Of a DNA stretch of 64,000 nt, positions 26,078-34,001 are shown in pieces. Within the stretch, counting starts at the first letter, position 1, and each line of letters starts with the position of its first letter. The stretch comes from Mycolicibacterium rhodesiae JS60 (GTDB lineage Bacteria > Actinomycetota > Actinomycetes > Mycobacteriales > Mycobacteriaceae): the NCBI GenBank assembly GCA_000230935.2, contig AGIQ01000001.1:248001-312000 (forward strand). Reading direction: 5' to 3'. The position numbers and the translations under genes were made by a program. A model generated the notes under the pieces. The model saw nothing but the letters and a program-made list of their open reading frames with translations, had not been told where the DNA came from and did not search any database.

Positions 26078-28392
26078 TCGCCCGCGGCCGCCTCGATCAG
26101 CGCCACGATCTGCGACGGGGTCGCGGGCAGCTTGGTGACCGTCACCCCGAGCGGGGCCAGGGCGTCGTTGATCGCGTTGATCACCGCAGGGGTTGAGCCG
26201 ATGGCCCCGCCCTCACCGCAACCCTTGTAGCCGCCGACGCCCGGGCTCGGCACCTCCACGTGGCCGTACTCGATGGGCGGTACCTCGGTGGCGGTCGGCA
26301 GGAGATAGTCGACGAACGTGGTGGACAACGGGTTTCCGTCGTCGTCGTAGACCAGGTTCTCCAGCAGCGCGCCACCGATGCCCTGCACGGTCCCGCCCGC
26401 GATCTGGCCCTCGACAATGTTGGGGTTGATCATCGGGCCGACATCCTCGCTGACGATGTAGCGAGTCAGGGTGACCCGGCCGGTGGTGACGTCCACCTCG
26501 CAGGTGCAGGCGTGAGTCGCGTTGGCCCAGTGGATCATCGTCTGCGAGGTGAAGCGGGCGGTCGCTTCCAGCGTGGCCGCCATACCTGGCGCGAGCTGCT
26601 GGGGCTCGTAATAGGAGCGGTAGGCCAGATCGGCGAAACTGACGCTCTTCGTCGCATCTTCGCGCGATGTGGCCTTCGAGTTGGCCAGCTCGATATCGGA
26701 CTCCTCGACACCGAGTTGGTGGGCTGCCATCGCGATCAGCTGGTTGCGCAGGATCGTGCCCGCCTCGTTGACCGCGCCCGCGGTCATCGGCCCGCTGCGG
26801 CTGCCCTGTGTGCCGGCACCGTACGGGGTGACGGCGGTGTCGCCCTGGATCGTCGACACGTCATTGATGTCGGCGCCCAGGGCGTCGGCGGTGAGCTGAA
26901 CGACGGTGGTCTCGATGCTGTTGCCGCTCGATCCGCCGTTCACGTAGACGTTGATCTTGCCGGTGGGTTCCATGCGGATGGTGCAACCCTCGGTGGCCAG
27001 GTGACCGGTCGCGGCACCCGTCGGCTCGATATAGGCCGAGAACCCGAGTCCGAGGTAGCGGCCCTGGGCCAGCGCCTCGGCCTGCTCCTTGCGGAACCCC
27101 TCGTGGTCGAGGATCTTGACCGCCTGCTCGAAGGTCTCCATGGGGGCGACGTGGTCATACGGCATGCCGTTGGGGTTGAAGTACGGCATCTCGTCACGGC
27201 GCAGCAGGTTCTTGCGCCGCAACTCGACCGGGTCGATGCCCATCTTGCGGGCCGCAATGTCGAGAAGTATTTCCCGCGTGAGGGTTTCGTACTGCCATGG
27301 CCCCCGATAGGCGGCCAGACCACTGGTGTTGGTGAACACCGTCTTGTAGTTGAAGCTGGCCTTGGGCACCCGGTACGGGCCGGGGAAGAACATCCCGATC
27401 GCCGCAGTGGTCAGCACCGGATAGGGCGTGGGGTAGGCCCCGATGTCCTGCAGGAAGTCGATGGCGACGGCGGTGATGGCACCGTCGGCGTCGAACGCCA
27501 TCCGTGCCCGACCGTCGACATGGCGGGCCTGCCCGGCCGACATCAGGTTCTCGCGCCGGTCCTCGATCCACTTGAGCGGTGCGGGCACCTTGCGGGCGGC
27601 CAGCATGATGCACATGTCCTCGCGCATCGGGACGACCTTCTGGCCGAATCCACCGCCGGTGTCCCGGGTGATAACCCGGACCCCGTGCGCCGGGATGCCG
27701 AGCAGTCGCGCGGCGAACGCCCGCAACTCGTGCGGGGTCTGGGTGGAAGCCCACAGGGTGAGTTCCTGTGTGGCGGCCACCCATTCGACGACCAGGCCGC
27801 GGGTTTCGATCGGCACCGGCACGTGGGTCTGCTGGTAGATCTGCTCGTCCGCGACGTAGGCCGCTGCCGAGAAGGCCTCCTCGTCGGGCGGGGCTCCGGC
27901 CAGGCCGCCGGCGACGTTGTCGGGGTAGGCGTCGTGGACCACCGCTTCGCCGTTGATCGCCTGGGTGAAATCGGCGATCGCGGGCAGCGGGTCGTAATCG
28001 ACGTCGACGAGTTCGACGGCGTCCTCGGCGATGTAGCGGTTGTCGGCGATGACGATGGCGATGGGGTCGCCGACGAACTTCACCTCCCCGTCGGCCAGGG
28101 GCGGACGGGGAGTGTCGGGAACGTCCTTGCCCGCCACCGCGTGCCAGGCCTCTTTGACGTCCCCGTTCAGGTCCGCGGCGGTGAGTACCGCGTGCACACC
28201 GGGCAGCGCGAGCGCGGCCGAGACGTCGAGGCTGTTGATCCGAGCATGCGCGAACGGGCTGCGCACGAAGCAGGCGTGCAGCATGCCCGGCCGGACGATG
28301 TCGTCGACATAGGTGCCGTGGCCGGTGAGCAGGCGAGTGTCCTCGACCCGGGGGACACGCGTTCCCGCGTATCGGGTGACAGGTGCGGCCAT
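26074..28392 (-). CDS. Molybdenum hydroxylase large subunit (CoxL-like, not canonical CO dehydrogenase)
   Basis: 772 residues of the xanthine oxidase/CoxL molybdopterin-binding family. N-terminal domain RYAGTRVPRVEDTRLLTGHGTYVDD, Moco-binding TGGGFGQKV, and the presumed catalytic base Glu in GCGEGGAIGSTPA near the C-terminus. The loop that diagnoses CO dehydrogenase reads AYRGPWQ (around residue 359): it lacks the form-I AYxCSFR Cys and differs from form-II AYRGAGR. CO oxidation is therefore unlikely and the true substrate, perhaps an aldehyde or N-heterocycle, is unknown. The gene is on the opposite strand to its M and S subunits, meeting them tail to tail with a 4-bp overlap. Confidence 0.88.
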   Translation of the reverse strand: MAAPVTRYAGTRVPRVEDTRLLTGHGTYVDDIVRPGMLHACFVRSPFAHARINSLDVSAALALPGVHAVLTAADLNGDVKEAWHAVAGKDVPDTPRPPLADGEVKFVGDPIAIVIADNRYIAEDAVELVDVDYDPLPAIADFTQAINGEAVVHDAYPDNVAGGLAGAPPDEEAFSAAAYVADEQIYQQTHVPVPIETRGLVVEWVAATQELTLWASTQTPHELRAFAARLLGIPAHGVRVITRDTGGGFGQKVVPMREDMCIMLAARKVPAPLKWIEDRRENLMSAGQARHVDGRARMAFDADGAITAVAIDFLQDIGAYPTPYPVLTTAAIGMFFPGPYRVPKASFNYKTVFTNTSGLAAYRGPWQYETLTREILLDIAARKMGIDPVELRRKNLLRRDEMPYFNPNGMPYDHVAPMETFEQAVKILDHEGFRKEQAEALAQGRYLGLGFSAYIEPTGAATGHLATEGCTIRMEPTGKINVYVNGGSSGNSIETTVVQLTADALGADINDVSTIQGDTAVTPYGAGTQGSRSGPMTAGAVNEAGTILRNQLIAMAAHQLGVEESDIELANSKATSREDATKSVSFADLAYRSYYEPQQLAPGMAATLEATARFTSQTMIHWANATHACTCEVDVTTGRVTLTRYIVSEDVGPMINPNIVEGQIAGGTVQGIGGALLENLVYDDDGNPLSTTFVDYLLPTATEVPPIEYGHVEVPSPGVGGYKGCGEGGAIGSTPAVINAINDALAPLGVTVTKLPATPSQIVALIEAAAGD

Positions 28393-28627
28393 TGCGTGAG
28401 CTCCAATGCGTCGTCGGCAAGCCGGTGTGCGACTAGCTAAGCAGTCGCTCAGCAGAGCGTACCCAAGTGGTCCCGGCTCGTCAGGCGAAGGTCATCCGGA
28501 TTCGGGCAAGCCGCGCAGTCGGCGCAGCGCGGCCAACCCGCCGGGCGAAACACGCCGGAAACATGATCGCCGCACCCACGAAACACCATGCCGACATTCT
28601 CGTCGGGACCGTCGAAGGAGCCGGACT

Positions 28628-29929
28628 TTGGATGCGATCGATCCCGCCGCCACCGCGTGGCTGCTGGCCAGCACAGCGCTCGTCCTGTTGATGACCCCGG
28701 GGTTGGCCATTTTCTACGGCGGCATGGTCCGCACCACCGGTGTGCTCAACATGATCATGATGAGCTTCATCGCGATCCCGCTCGTCACAGTGGCATGGTT
28801 GCTCGTCGGCTACACACTGGCGTTCTCCGGGACCAGCCTTGGCGGCTTCATCGGCGATCTATCGCACATCGGGATGGCGGGCATCGGTCCGAGCACGGTG
28901 CACGGCTCGGTTCCCGAACTGCTCTTCTCCACCTTCCAGCTCAGTTTCGCGATCATCACCGCCGCGCTGATCAGCGGCGCGATCGCCGACCGCGCCAAGT
29001 TCGCCGCCTGGATGATCTTCGTTCCCGTCTGGTCAATCGTGGTCTATGCCGTTGTGGCGCACTGGGTCTGGGCGCCGGGCGGTTGGCTGTTCAAGATGGG
29101 TGTGCTCGACTACGCGGGCGGGCTGGTCGTCGAGATCGTCTCCGGGTCTTCTGCGCTGGCACTGGCCCTGGTGCTGGGGCCGCGTATCGGTTTCAAGATC
29201 GACGCGATGCGCCCGCACAACCTGCCCTTCGTCCTGCTGGGTGTCGGGCTGCTGTGGTTCGGGTGGTTCGGCTTCAACGCCGGCTCCGCGCTGGCGGCCA
29301 ACGGCACGGCAGCGGCGGTCTTCCTCAACACGCTGGTCGCCGGATGCCTGGGCATGCTGGGCTGGTTGTCGGTCGAGCAGATCCGAGACGGGCGCCCGAC
29401 GACCTTCGGCGCCGCTTCCGGTGTGGTGGCCGGACTGGTGGCGATCACCCCGTCCTGCGGGACGGTGAACACCCTCGGTGCTGCGGTGGTCGGGCTGGCC
29501 GCGGGCATCGTCTGCTCGTTCGCGATCGGGCTGAAGTTCCGGTTCGGCTATGACGACTCCCTCGATGTGGTCGGTGTGCACTTCGTCGGCGGGGTGGTCG
29601 GCGTACTGCTGATCGGCTTCCTGGCCACCGCGGTCATGACTGGCGGACCGCAGGGATTGCTTTACGGCGGCGGGCTGGCCCAGCTGGGCAAGCAGGCGCT
29701 CGCGATGGTCGTCGTGGCGATCTACGCCTTCTTGATGTCGTTCCTGCTGGCCAAGCTGATCGACCGGACTGTTGGTTTCCGGGTGAGTCCCGAGGACGAG
29801 ACGGCGGGCGTGGACTTCACCCAGCACGCGGAATCGGCGTACGCGGAGGGCGTTCACGGGCATCAGCCGCTGCGCCGGCCGCTGTTCGGTGAGCAGCGGC
29901 CCCGCTCGGACACCGCCGACGAGGAGTAG
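28628..29929 (+). CDS. amt: Ammonium transporter (Amt family)
   Basis: 433 residues, about eleven transmembrane helices. The TTG start was chosen because AAGGAG lies 7 bp upstream and the protein then opens directly into the first helix (AWLLASTALVLLMTPGLAIFYGGMVR). The pore twin histidines are visible in VVAHWVWAPGGWLF and GVHFVGGVVGVL. The conserved cytoplasmic C-terminal segment (RVSPEDETAGVDFTQHAES) used for gating/GlnK contact is present. It conducts NH4+/NH3 across the plasma membrane. No glnK or glnD follows, unlike the amt-glnB-glnD operon of M. tuberculosis, so this may be a second, stand-alone copy. Confidence 0.9.
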   Translation: MDAIDPAATAWLLASTALVLLMTPGLAIFYGGMVRTTGVLNMIMMSFIAIPLVTVAWLLVGYTLAFSGTSLGGFIGDLSHIGMAGIGPSTVHGSVPELLFSTFQLSFAIITAALISGAIADRAKFAAWMIFVPVWSIVVYAVVAHWVWAPGGWLFKMGVLDYAGGLVVEIVSGSSALALALVLGPRIGFKIDAMRPHNLPFVLLGVGLLWFGWFGFNAGSALAANGTAAAVFLNTLVAGCLGMLGWLSVEQIRDGRPTTFGAASGVVAGLVAITPSCGTVNTLGAAVVGLAAGIVCSFAIGLKFRFGYDDSLDVVGVHFVGGVVGVLLIGFLATAVMTGGPQGLLYGGGLAQLGKQALAMVVVAIYAFLMSFLLAKLIDRTVGFRVSPEDETAGVDFTQHAESAYAEGVHGHQPLRRPLFGEQRPRSDTADEE

Positions 29930-29947
29930 TCGAACTGCTGCCGCTGA

Positions 29948-31828
29948 TCAGCGGGGCGGGTCGCCCCGCCAGGCAAAGCTGTTGACGTACTTGTCCAGAT
30001 CCATGGCGAGTTCGAGGTTGGCTCCCGAAGGCCGGCCGGGGCCGAACTTGGGGCCGAACTCGCGGTACGGCCCGATCGCGCCCGCGATGAGCGCGAGATC
30101 GTGCCTGACGGCGACCAGGATGACCACCCGCAGATGCCGGTAGCTGGCGTCACCGTCTTGCGGCCAGATGTCGGCGACCTCGCCGTAGCCGGATTGGTAC
30201 CCGACCATGGCGTTGGGGATCTCATAGGCGGTGCGGGCGTCCGGGTAGCGCACGGTGAGGAATGCCTCGGCGACTTCCCTGGCGGACTTACCGCCGGCGG
30301 GCTGGCTCCACAGTTTCAACGTTCCGCCGTCGCCCCCGGTGTAGCGCGCCGTCACGCCGTCAGGGGTGGTGGTGATGTCGTAGGCAGAACCGGGAGCGGG
30401 ATACGACACAGAGAAAGTGCCATCGGCGGCGGTAAACCGCGGTAGCGCCGCCACCGGCGTCCCGCTGGGCGGGCGGCCGCAATCGGGCGGGCAGTTGTAG
30501 ACGACAGCGGGTTCGGAAATGCCCGCCGAGAGGGCGATCAGGGGTGCGGTCACCACGAGGATCGCCACCGCCCACATGCTCAAGACGCGGGTGCTCGTGG
30601 TCCGTGACAACGGCTCGGCCGTATACGCTTGCGCCGCAACCCCGTAGCCCGGCCAGCTCGCTGCATCCGAAGGATCGGTCTCAGGCACGACCTCACGGCG
30701 CTCGGCGCGGGAGTTCGCTGACGAAGCACGTGTGGCCGCGCCACAGGCGGGGCAGAATGCCATCTCCGGCACCACGTTTCGGCAGTGCAGGCACAGCTGC
30801 GGTTCGCCGCGTATCGGGCCGGGCTCCTCGTGCAACAGTGCCAGCTGGAGGCCCAACCGCAGTGCGAGTAGCGCCACCAACGCCATCGCGACATGCCAGG
30901 CCAGCATGGTCTCTTGAGGCAGTCCCGCGACATCGGTGACGCCCACGATCGCGTAGACCCCCAGGACGGCGATCCCGAACAGGGCCAGCGCCGCGTTCAC
31001 GAGCGAGCGGCGCAGCTTCGCATGGCCGGTTGGCCGCCTGAACCACAGTGCGGCACCGAGTAATCCGCCAGCGCAGGCAGCGGTCAGCGGTATCGTCACG
31101 CCGCGGATGCCGGCTTCGACGAGCAGCCACTCGACTGGCCGGTTCTTGGCCACGGTGGCCGCGGCGAACTGTGGCGCGAGCCGGGTGAAGGTCGCCGCAG
31201 CCGTGAAGCTGAGTGCGGACAGCACACCGATCACAAAGCCGTTCAACGATTCCCGGGTGCCCGGGCGGACCAACCGAGCCACAACCGCGGGGATCATCAT
31301 CAGCAGGGCGCCGCCCTCGGCGACGCCCAGACCGTCTCGCAGTACCCGATTGCCGGCGATCCCCGCGTCGAATGGCGCACCTGTTTCCCGGATCACCAGA
31401 TCGCCGGTCAAGAGCACCCAGCTCACGCCGATCGCGATTCCGAGCGCGACGGTGATCGCCAGAGAGCTACGCGGGATATCCCGGTAGACACCGGATTGGT
31501 GGCGGTAGATCACGAACAGCAGGGGTAGGCCGAGCGCCGCGACAGTCACCAACGCCCCGGGTAGGCGGAGCTGTACGGCCACCGCCATCGCGACTACGAC
31601 CAGGACCAGCCCGAGATTGAACGGGGTGCGTGAGAACTGGGACAGATGCGGGAACAGCGAGCTGGCAACAGCGGGACGTAACACATGCTCGCCGGGAGCG
31701 GCACAGAAAACCCTGGGGCGCAACCACTGTGGGCCATCTCCCGACTGCGGGTTGAGGTGTGCACCGCACGTCCCGCAAAACACTCCGACGGGCACCTCGG
31801 TGCCGCAGGCCGGGCAATCCATGGTCAC
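29948..31828 (-). CDS. Multi-pass membrane protein with two zinc ribbons and an extracytoplasmic domain
   Basis: About 626 residues. Order: an N-terminal zinc ribbon (CPACGTEVPVGVFCGTCG); about eight hydrophobic helices between residues 65 and 330; a second zinc ribbon (CLHCRNVVPEMAFCPACG) on the cytoplasmic side; one more helix (MWAVAILVVTAPLIALSAGI); then an about 190-residue exported domain with a CPPDC start. Start taken as GTG overlapping the stop of the S53 peptidase gene (GTGA); ATGs six bases either side are alternatives. Coupling to the peptidase suggests a shared envelope function, for example as its partner or regulator. No named function is recognised. Confidence 0.78.
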   Translation of the reverse strand: MTMDCPACGTEVPVGVFCGTCGAHLNPQSGDGPQWLRPRVFCAAPGEHVLRPAVASSLFPHLSQFSRTPFNLGLVLVVVAMAVAVQLRLPGALVTVAALGLPLLFVIYRHQSGVYRDIPRSSLAITVALGIAIGVSWVLLTGDLVIRETGAPFDAGIAGNRVLRDGLGVAEGGALLMMIPAVVARLVRPGTRESLNGFVIGVLSALSFTAAATFTRLAPQFAAATVAKNRPVEWLLVEAGIRGVTIPLTAACAGGLLGAALWFRRPTGHAKLRRSLVNAALALFGIAVLGVYAIVGVTDVAGLPQETMLAWHVAMALVALLALRLGLQLALLHEEPGPIRGEPQLCLHCRNVVPEMAFCPACGAATRASSANSRAERREVVPETDPSDAASWPGYGVAAQAYTAEPLSRTTSTRVLSMWAVAILVVTAPLIALSAGISEPAVVYNCPPDCGRPPSGTPVAALPRFTAADGTFSVSYPAPGSAYDITTTPDGVTARYTGGDGGTLKLWSQPAGGKSAREVAEAFLTVRYPDARTAYEIPNAMVGYQSGYGEVADIWPQDGDASYRHLRVVILVAVRHDLALIAGAIGPYREFGPKFGPGRPSGANLELAMDLDKYVNSFAWRGDPPR

Positions 31829-33435
31829 CCGCATCCGACACCACATCTCTGCAACGCGAGGATATCCTGGGCCAGGTGATCGACGTCGGGTGTGCCGAGC
31901 CCGGTCACCAGGTCGTAGCCGGGACCCGCGTTGTCGACCGCATTGCCACCGAGGGTCACATCCCGGAATGCAGGAAGCCTTGCCCCCTGTGCGATTTCGT
32001 AGAGCAGGGGATTCAACTCGCCGACCGGCGCACCCCCGTTGCGAACCAGGTAGTCGTTCATCAAGGCGGTCAGACCCGCCCAGATCGGCGCGGCCAACGA
32101 GGTGCCGCCACCCACAACGTGCTGGCGTCTGAAGACGATCCGGACGCCGGTGTACGGGTCGGCGACAGCGGCGATGTCGGGCGTCAGCCGGCGGTTCGGG
32201 GGTGCGGCGATCCGCAATCCGGATTGCCATGGTGGGCGTTCGAACAGGTTGGACACCCCACCGCCGGTGCCTTGGGAGATCGCCGGGGCAAACCACGACT
32301 GTTCGGCGAGCCAGTGGCCTTCGGCGTCGGTCGACAAGGTGGTGCCGCCGACGTCGGTCATCTCGGGCAGTGATGCCACCGAGTCCAGACCGACATCGTC
32401 GGGCGCCGGTGGCGAAGACCAGTTGTGGCCGCCCTTGCACTCCAGGCCGGCGAGGTCGCCGCTGGCGTTGAACGCGGTTGTGCCGTGCCGAAGCGCGGCA
32501 TTCAGGGCGGAGCGCACCGGAAGCAGGTCGGCCGCGGTTGCGATCTTGTCGCAACCCCAACCGATCGAAAAGCTCCACACTGCACCGGGATAACGCCGGT
32601 CGGCCTCTTCCATCAAGGTGCCGATCTTCTGATAGGTGGCATCGCCGGAAACCGTGCTGCGCGCGTTGACCAGAACCTTCTTGGCATCGGGTGCGACCGC
32701 GTGGATGGCTTCCAGGTCCATCGTTGCCTCACCGGTGCGCTCGGAAGGCATGTCGCCCATCAGTTCCGGGGTGAACTTGGGCAGATTGAAGGACGTCGCG
32801 TACAGGTCCAGGTCTTCTTGGTCGAACCCGTCGAAGGAGAACACCAGGACGGTGGTGCCCTTGCCGGTGTGCCCGGCAGCGTGCAACGGCGCAGCGTTGT
32901 AGGTGCGGAGCAGTCCGGCAGGGGGGAGGCCCTGGTCGGGTACATCCAGCGGCACGATGATGGGCACCGATTCGTAATGCGGTATGTAGCCGAGGATTCG
33001 GCCGAGTTCGGACACCTCACTACCGACCGCGGCGGGGATCGCCGGCTGCTGGGGCGAGGCGTAGAACACCTGGCCCTGTCGGCCACGGTAGTCGTGTACG
33101 GCAACGCCGAGCGCCGCACCGACGGCTCCGGGTGTTCCTGACACCGCGGCCCACCGATTACCCGAGCGCCACTGCACCGACAAACCGCGCTGCTGCGCCC
33201 AGTCGAACAGCGTCGTCGGCCGCGAGTCGGTGTGCAAGCCCGCCACGAGCTGGACGAGATCACCTCGGGCGGGACCCAGGTCGGTGGAGGCGGACAGCAG
33301 CGATGCGTAGGGCCCGGTGATCGTCCCGGCCGCAACCGCCGGCTCATCGGACTGGCCGGCGGCGAAGCTCAGGCCGGCGGCGACAACGACAGCGCCCAAC
33401 GACAGCCACTTGGTAGCCCGCGTCGTCATCGACAT
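31825..33435 (-). CDS. Exported S53-family (sedolisin/kumamolisin-like) serine peptidase
   Basis: 536 residues: signal sequence/anchor (WLSLGAVVVAAGLSFAAG), an activation-peptide region (pro-kumamolisin-like, to about residue 170), then the catalytic domain. Catalytic residues are in place: Glu236 and Asp240 (GEATMDLE), oxyanion Asp327 (NASGD) and nucleophile Ser446 (GGGTSLAAP). The C-terminal part (NAVDNAGPGYDLVTGLGTPD) matches the calcium-site region of the family. These enzymes are acid-active endo- or tripeptidyl-peptidases outside the membrane. The stop overlaps the start of the zinc-ribbon membrane protein gene, so the two form an operon. Confidence 0.9.
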   Translation of the reverse strand: MSMTTRATKWLSLGAVVVAAGLSFAAGQSDEPAVAAGTITGPYASLLSASTDLGPARGDLVQLVAGLHTDSRPTTLFDWAQQRGLSVQWRSGNRWAAVSGTPGAVGAALGVAVHDYRGRQGQVFYASPQQPAIPAAVGSEVSELGRILGYIPHYESVPIIVPLDVPDQGLPPAGLLRTYNAAPLHAAGHTGKGTTVLVFSFDGFDQEDLDLYATSFNLPKFTPELMGDMPSERTGEATMDLEAIHAVAPDAKKVLVNARSTVSGDATYQKIGTLMEEADRRYPGAVWSFSIGWGCDKIATAADLLPVRSALNAALRHGTTAFNASGDLAGLECKGGHNWSSPPAPDDVGLDSVASLPEMTDVGGTTLSTDAEGHWLAEQSWFAPAISQGTGGGVSNLFERPPWQSGLRIAAPPNRRLTPDIAAVADPYTGVRIVFRRQHVVGGGTSLAAPIWAGLTALMNDYLVRNGGAPVGELNPLLYEIAQGARLPAFRDVTLGGNAVDNAGPGYDLVTGLGTPDVDHLAQDILALQRCGVGCG

Positions 33436-33561
33436 GCCCGACGATATCAGCGGTGTCGCGCGCGGATGGTGATGTCTGCAAGGTTGGCGCGGGAGAATTC
33501 TGTCCGAACCACCGCTGCAACGGTCGATTACTGTTTCGCAACTGCCTCAGCGGAGGTTAGG

Positions 33562-34001
33562 TTGCCGATCGTGGGTAACGGCGCAGACGACATCAGTCGA
33601 TCGATCAGGTTTCTCGGCAGCTCGTCCTGGCCGCGGGCTTCGCCGTAATCGTTGGGGCGGTGGGCCTTTCAGCGGGATGCGGGCGGTCCGCCAAGGAGAG
33701 CCCGTCCAGTACGACGTCTTCGGCCACCAGTAAGCCCGCGCCTTCGCCCACGGAGAAGGGCGTCATGCAGATGCCGCCGCGAGCCTTCAACCAGAACCAG
33801 AACGCCGCGGACGGCATGCTGGCGCTGCAGAGCCAGGGCTATATCGTGCAGTTCAATTACGCCGCAGGCAGTGGGACCGACCGGCCGCTGTCGGAATGCA
33901 AGATCACCGGTGTCGACGGGTTGCGCGGCGACAATCCGCCGGCCAACGCCACCGTGTTCCTCACCGTTTCCTGTCCCGGCAGCAACTGTTCTCGCGAGCG
34001 G
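33562..34001 (+). pseudogene. Lipoprotein gene with apparent frameshift and lost stop
   Basis: A GGAGG ribosome-binding site precedes TTG and GTG start codons (33562, 33571), but that frame stops after about 25 codons. The following lipoprotein signal sequence (RQLVLAAGFAVIVGAVGLSAGC, with LSAGC as lipobox) is in another frame that has a stop upstream and no start before it except a GTG inside the signal region. The mature part (Ser/Thr linker, MQMPPRAFNQNQNA, GYIVQFNYAAG, TVFLTVSCPGSNC) reads on through the opposing metallopeptidase gene with no natural stop near its conserved end. A frameshift near 33600-33645, or a sequencing error, best explains this. Function unknown. Confidence 0.55.

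Noticed and set aside
26074..28392. Carbon monoxide dehydrogenase (coxL) as the name of the large subunit
   Set aside because: The diagnostic active-site loop is AYRGPWQ, without the form-I Cys, and the subunit order is wrong for a cox operon.
26260..28440. 726-codon frame opposite coxL
   Set aside because: Mirrors the codon bias of coxL; translation is Gly/Arg/Val low-complexity with no motif.
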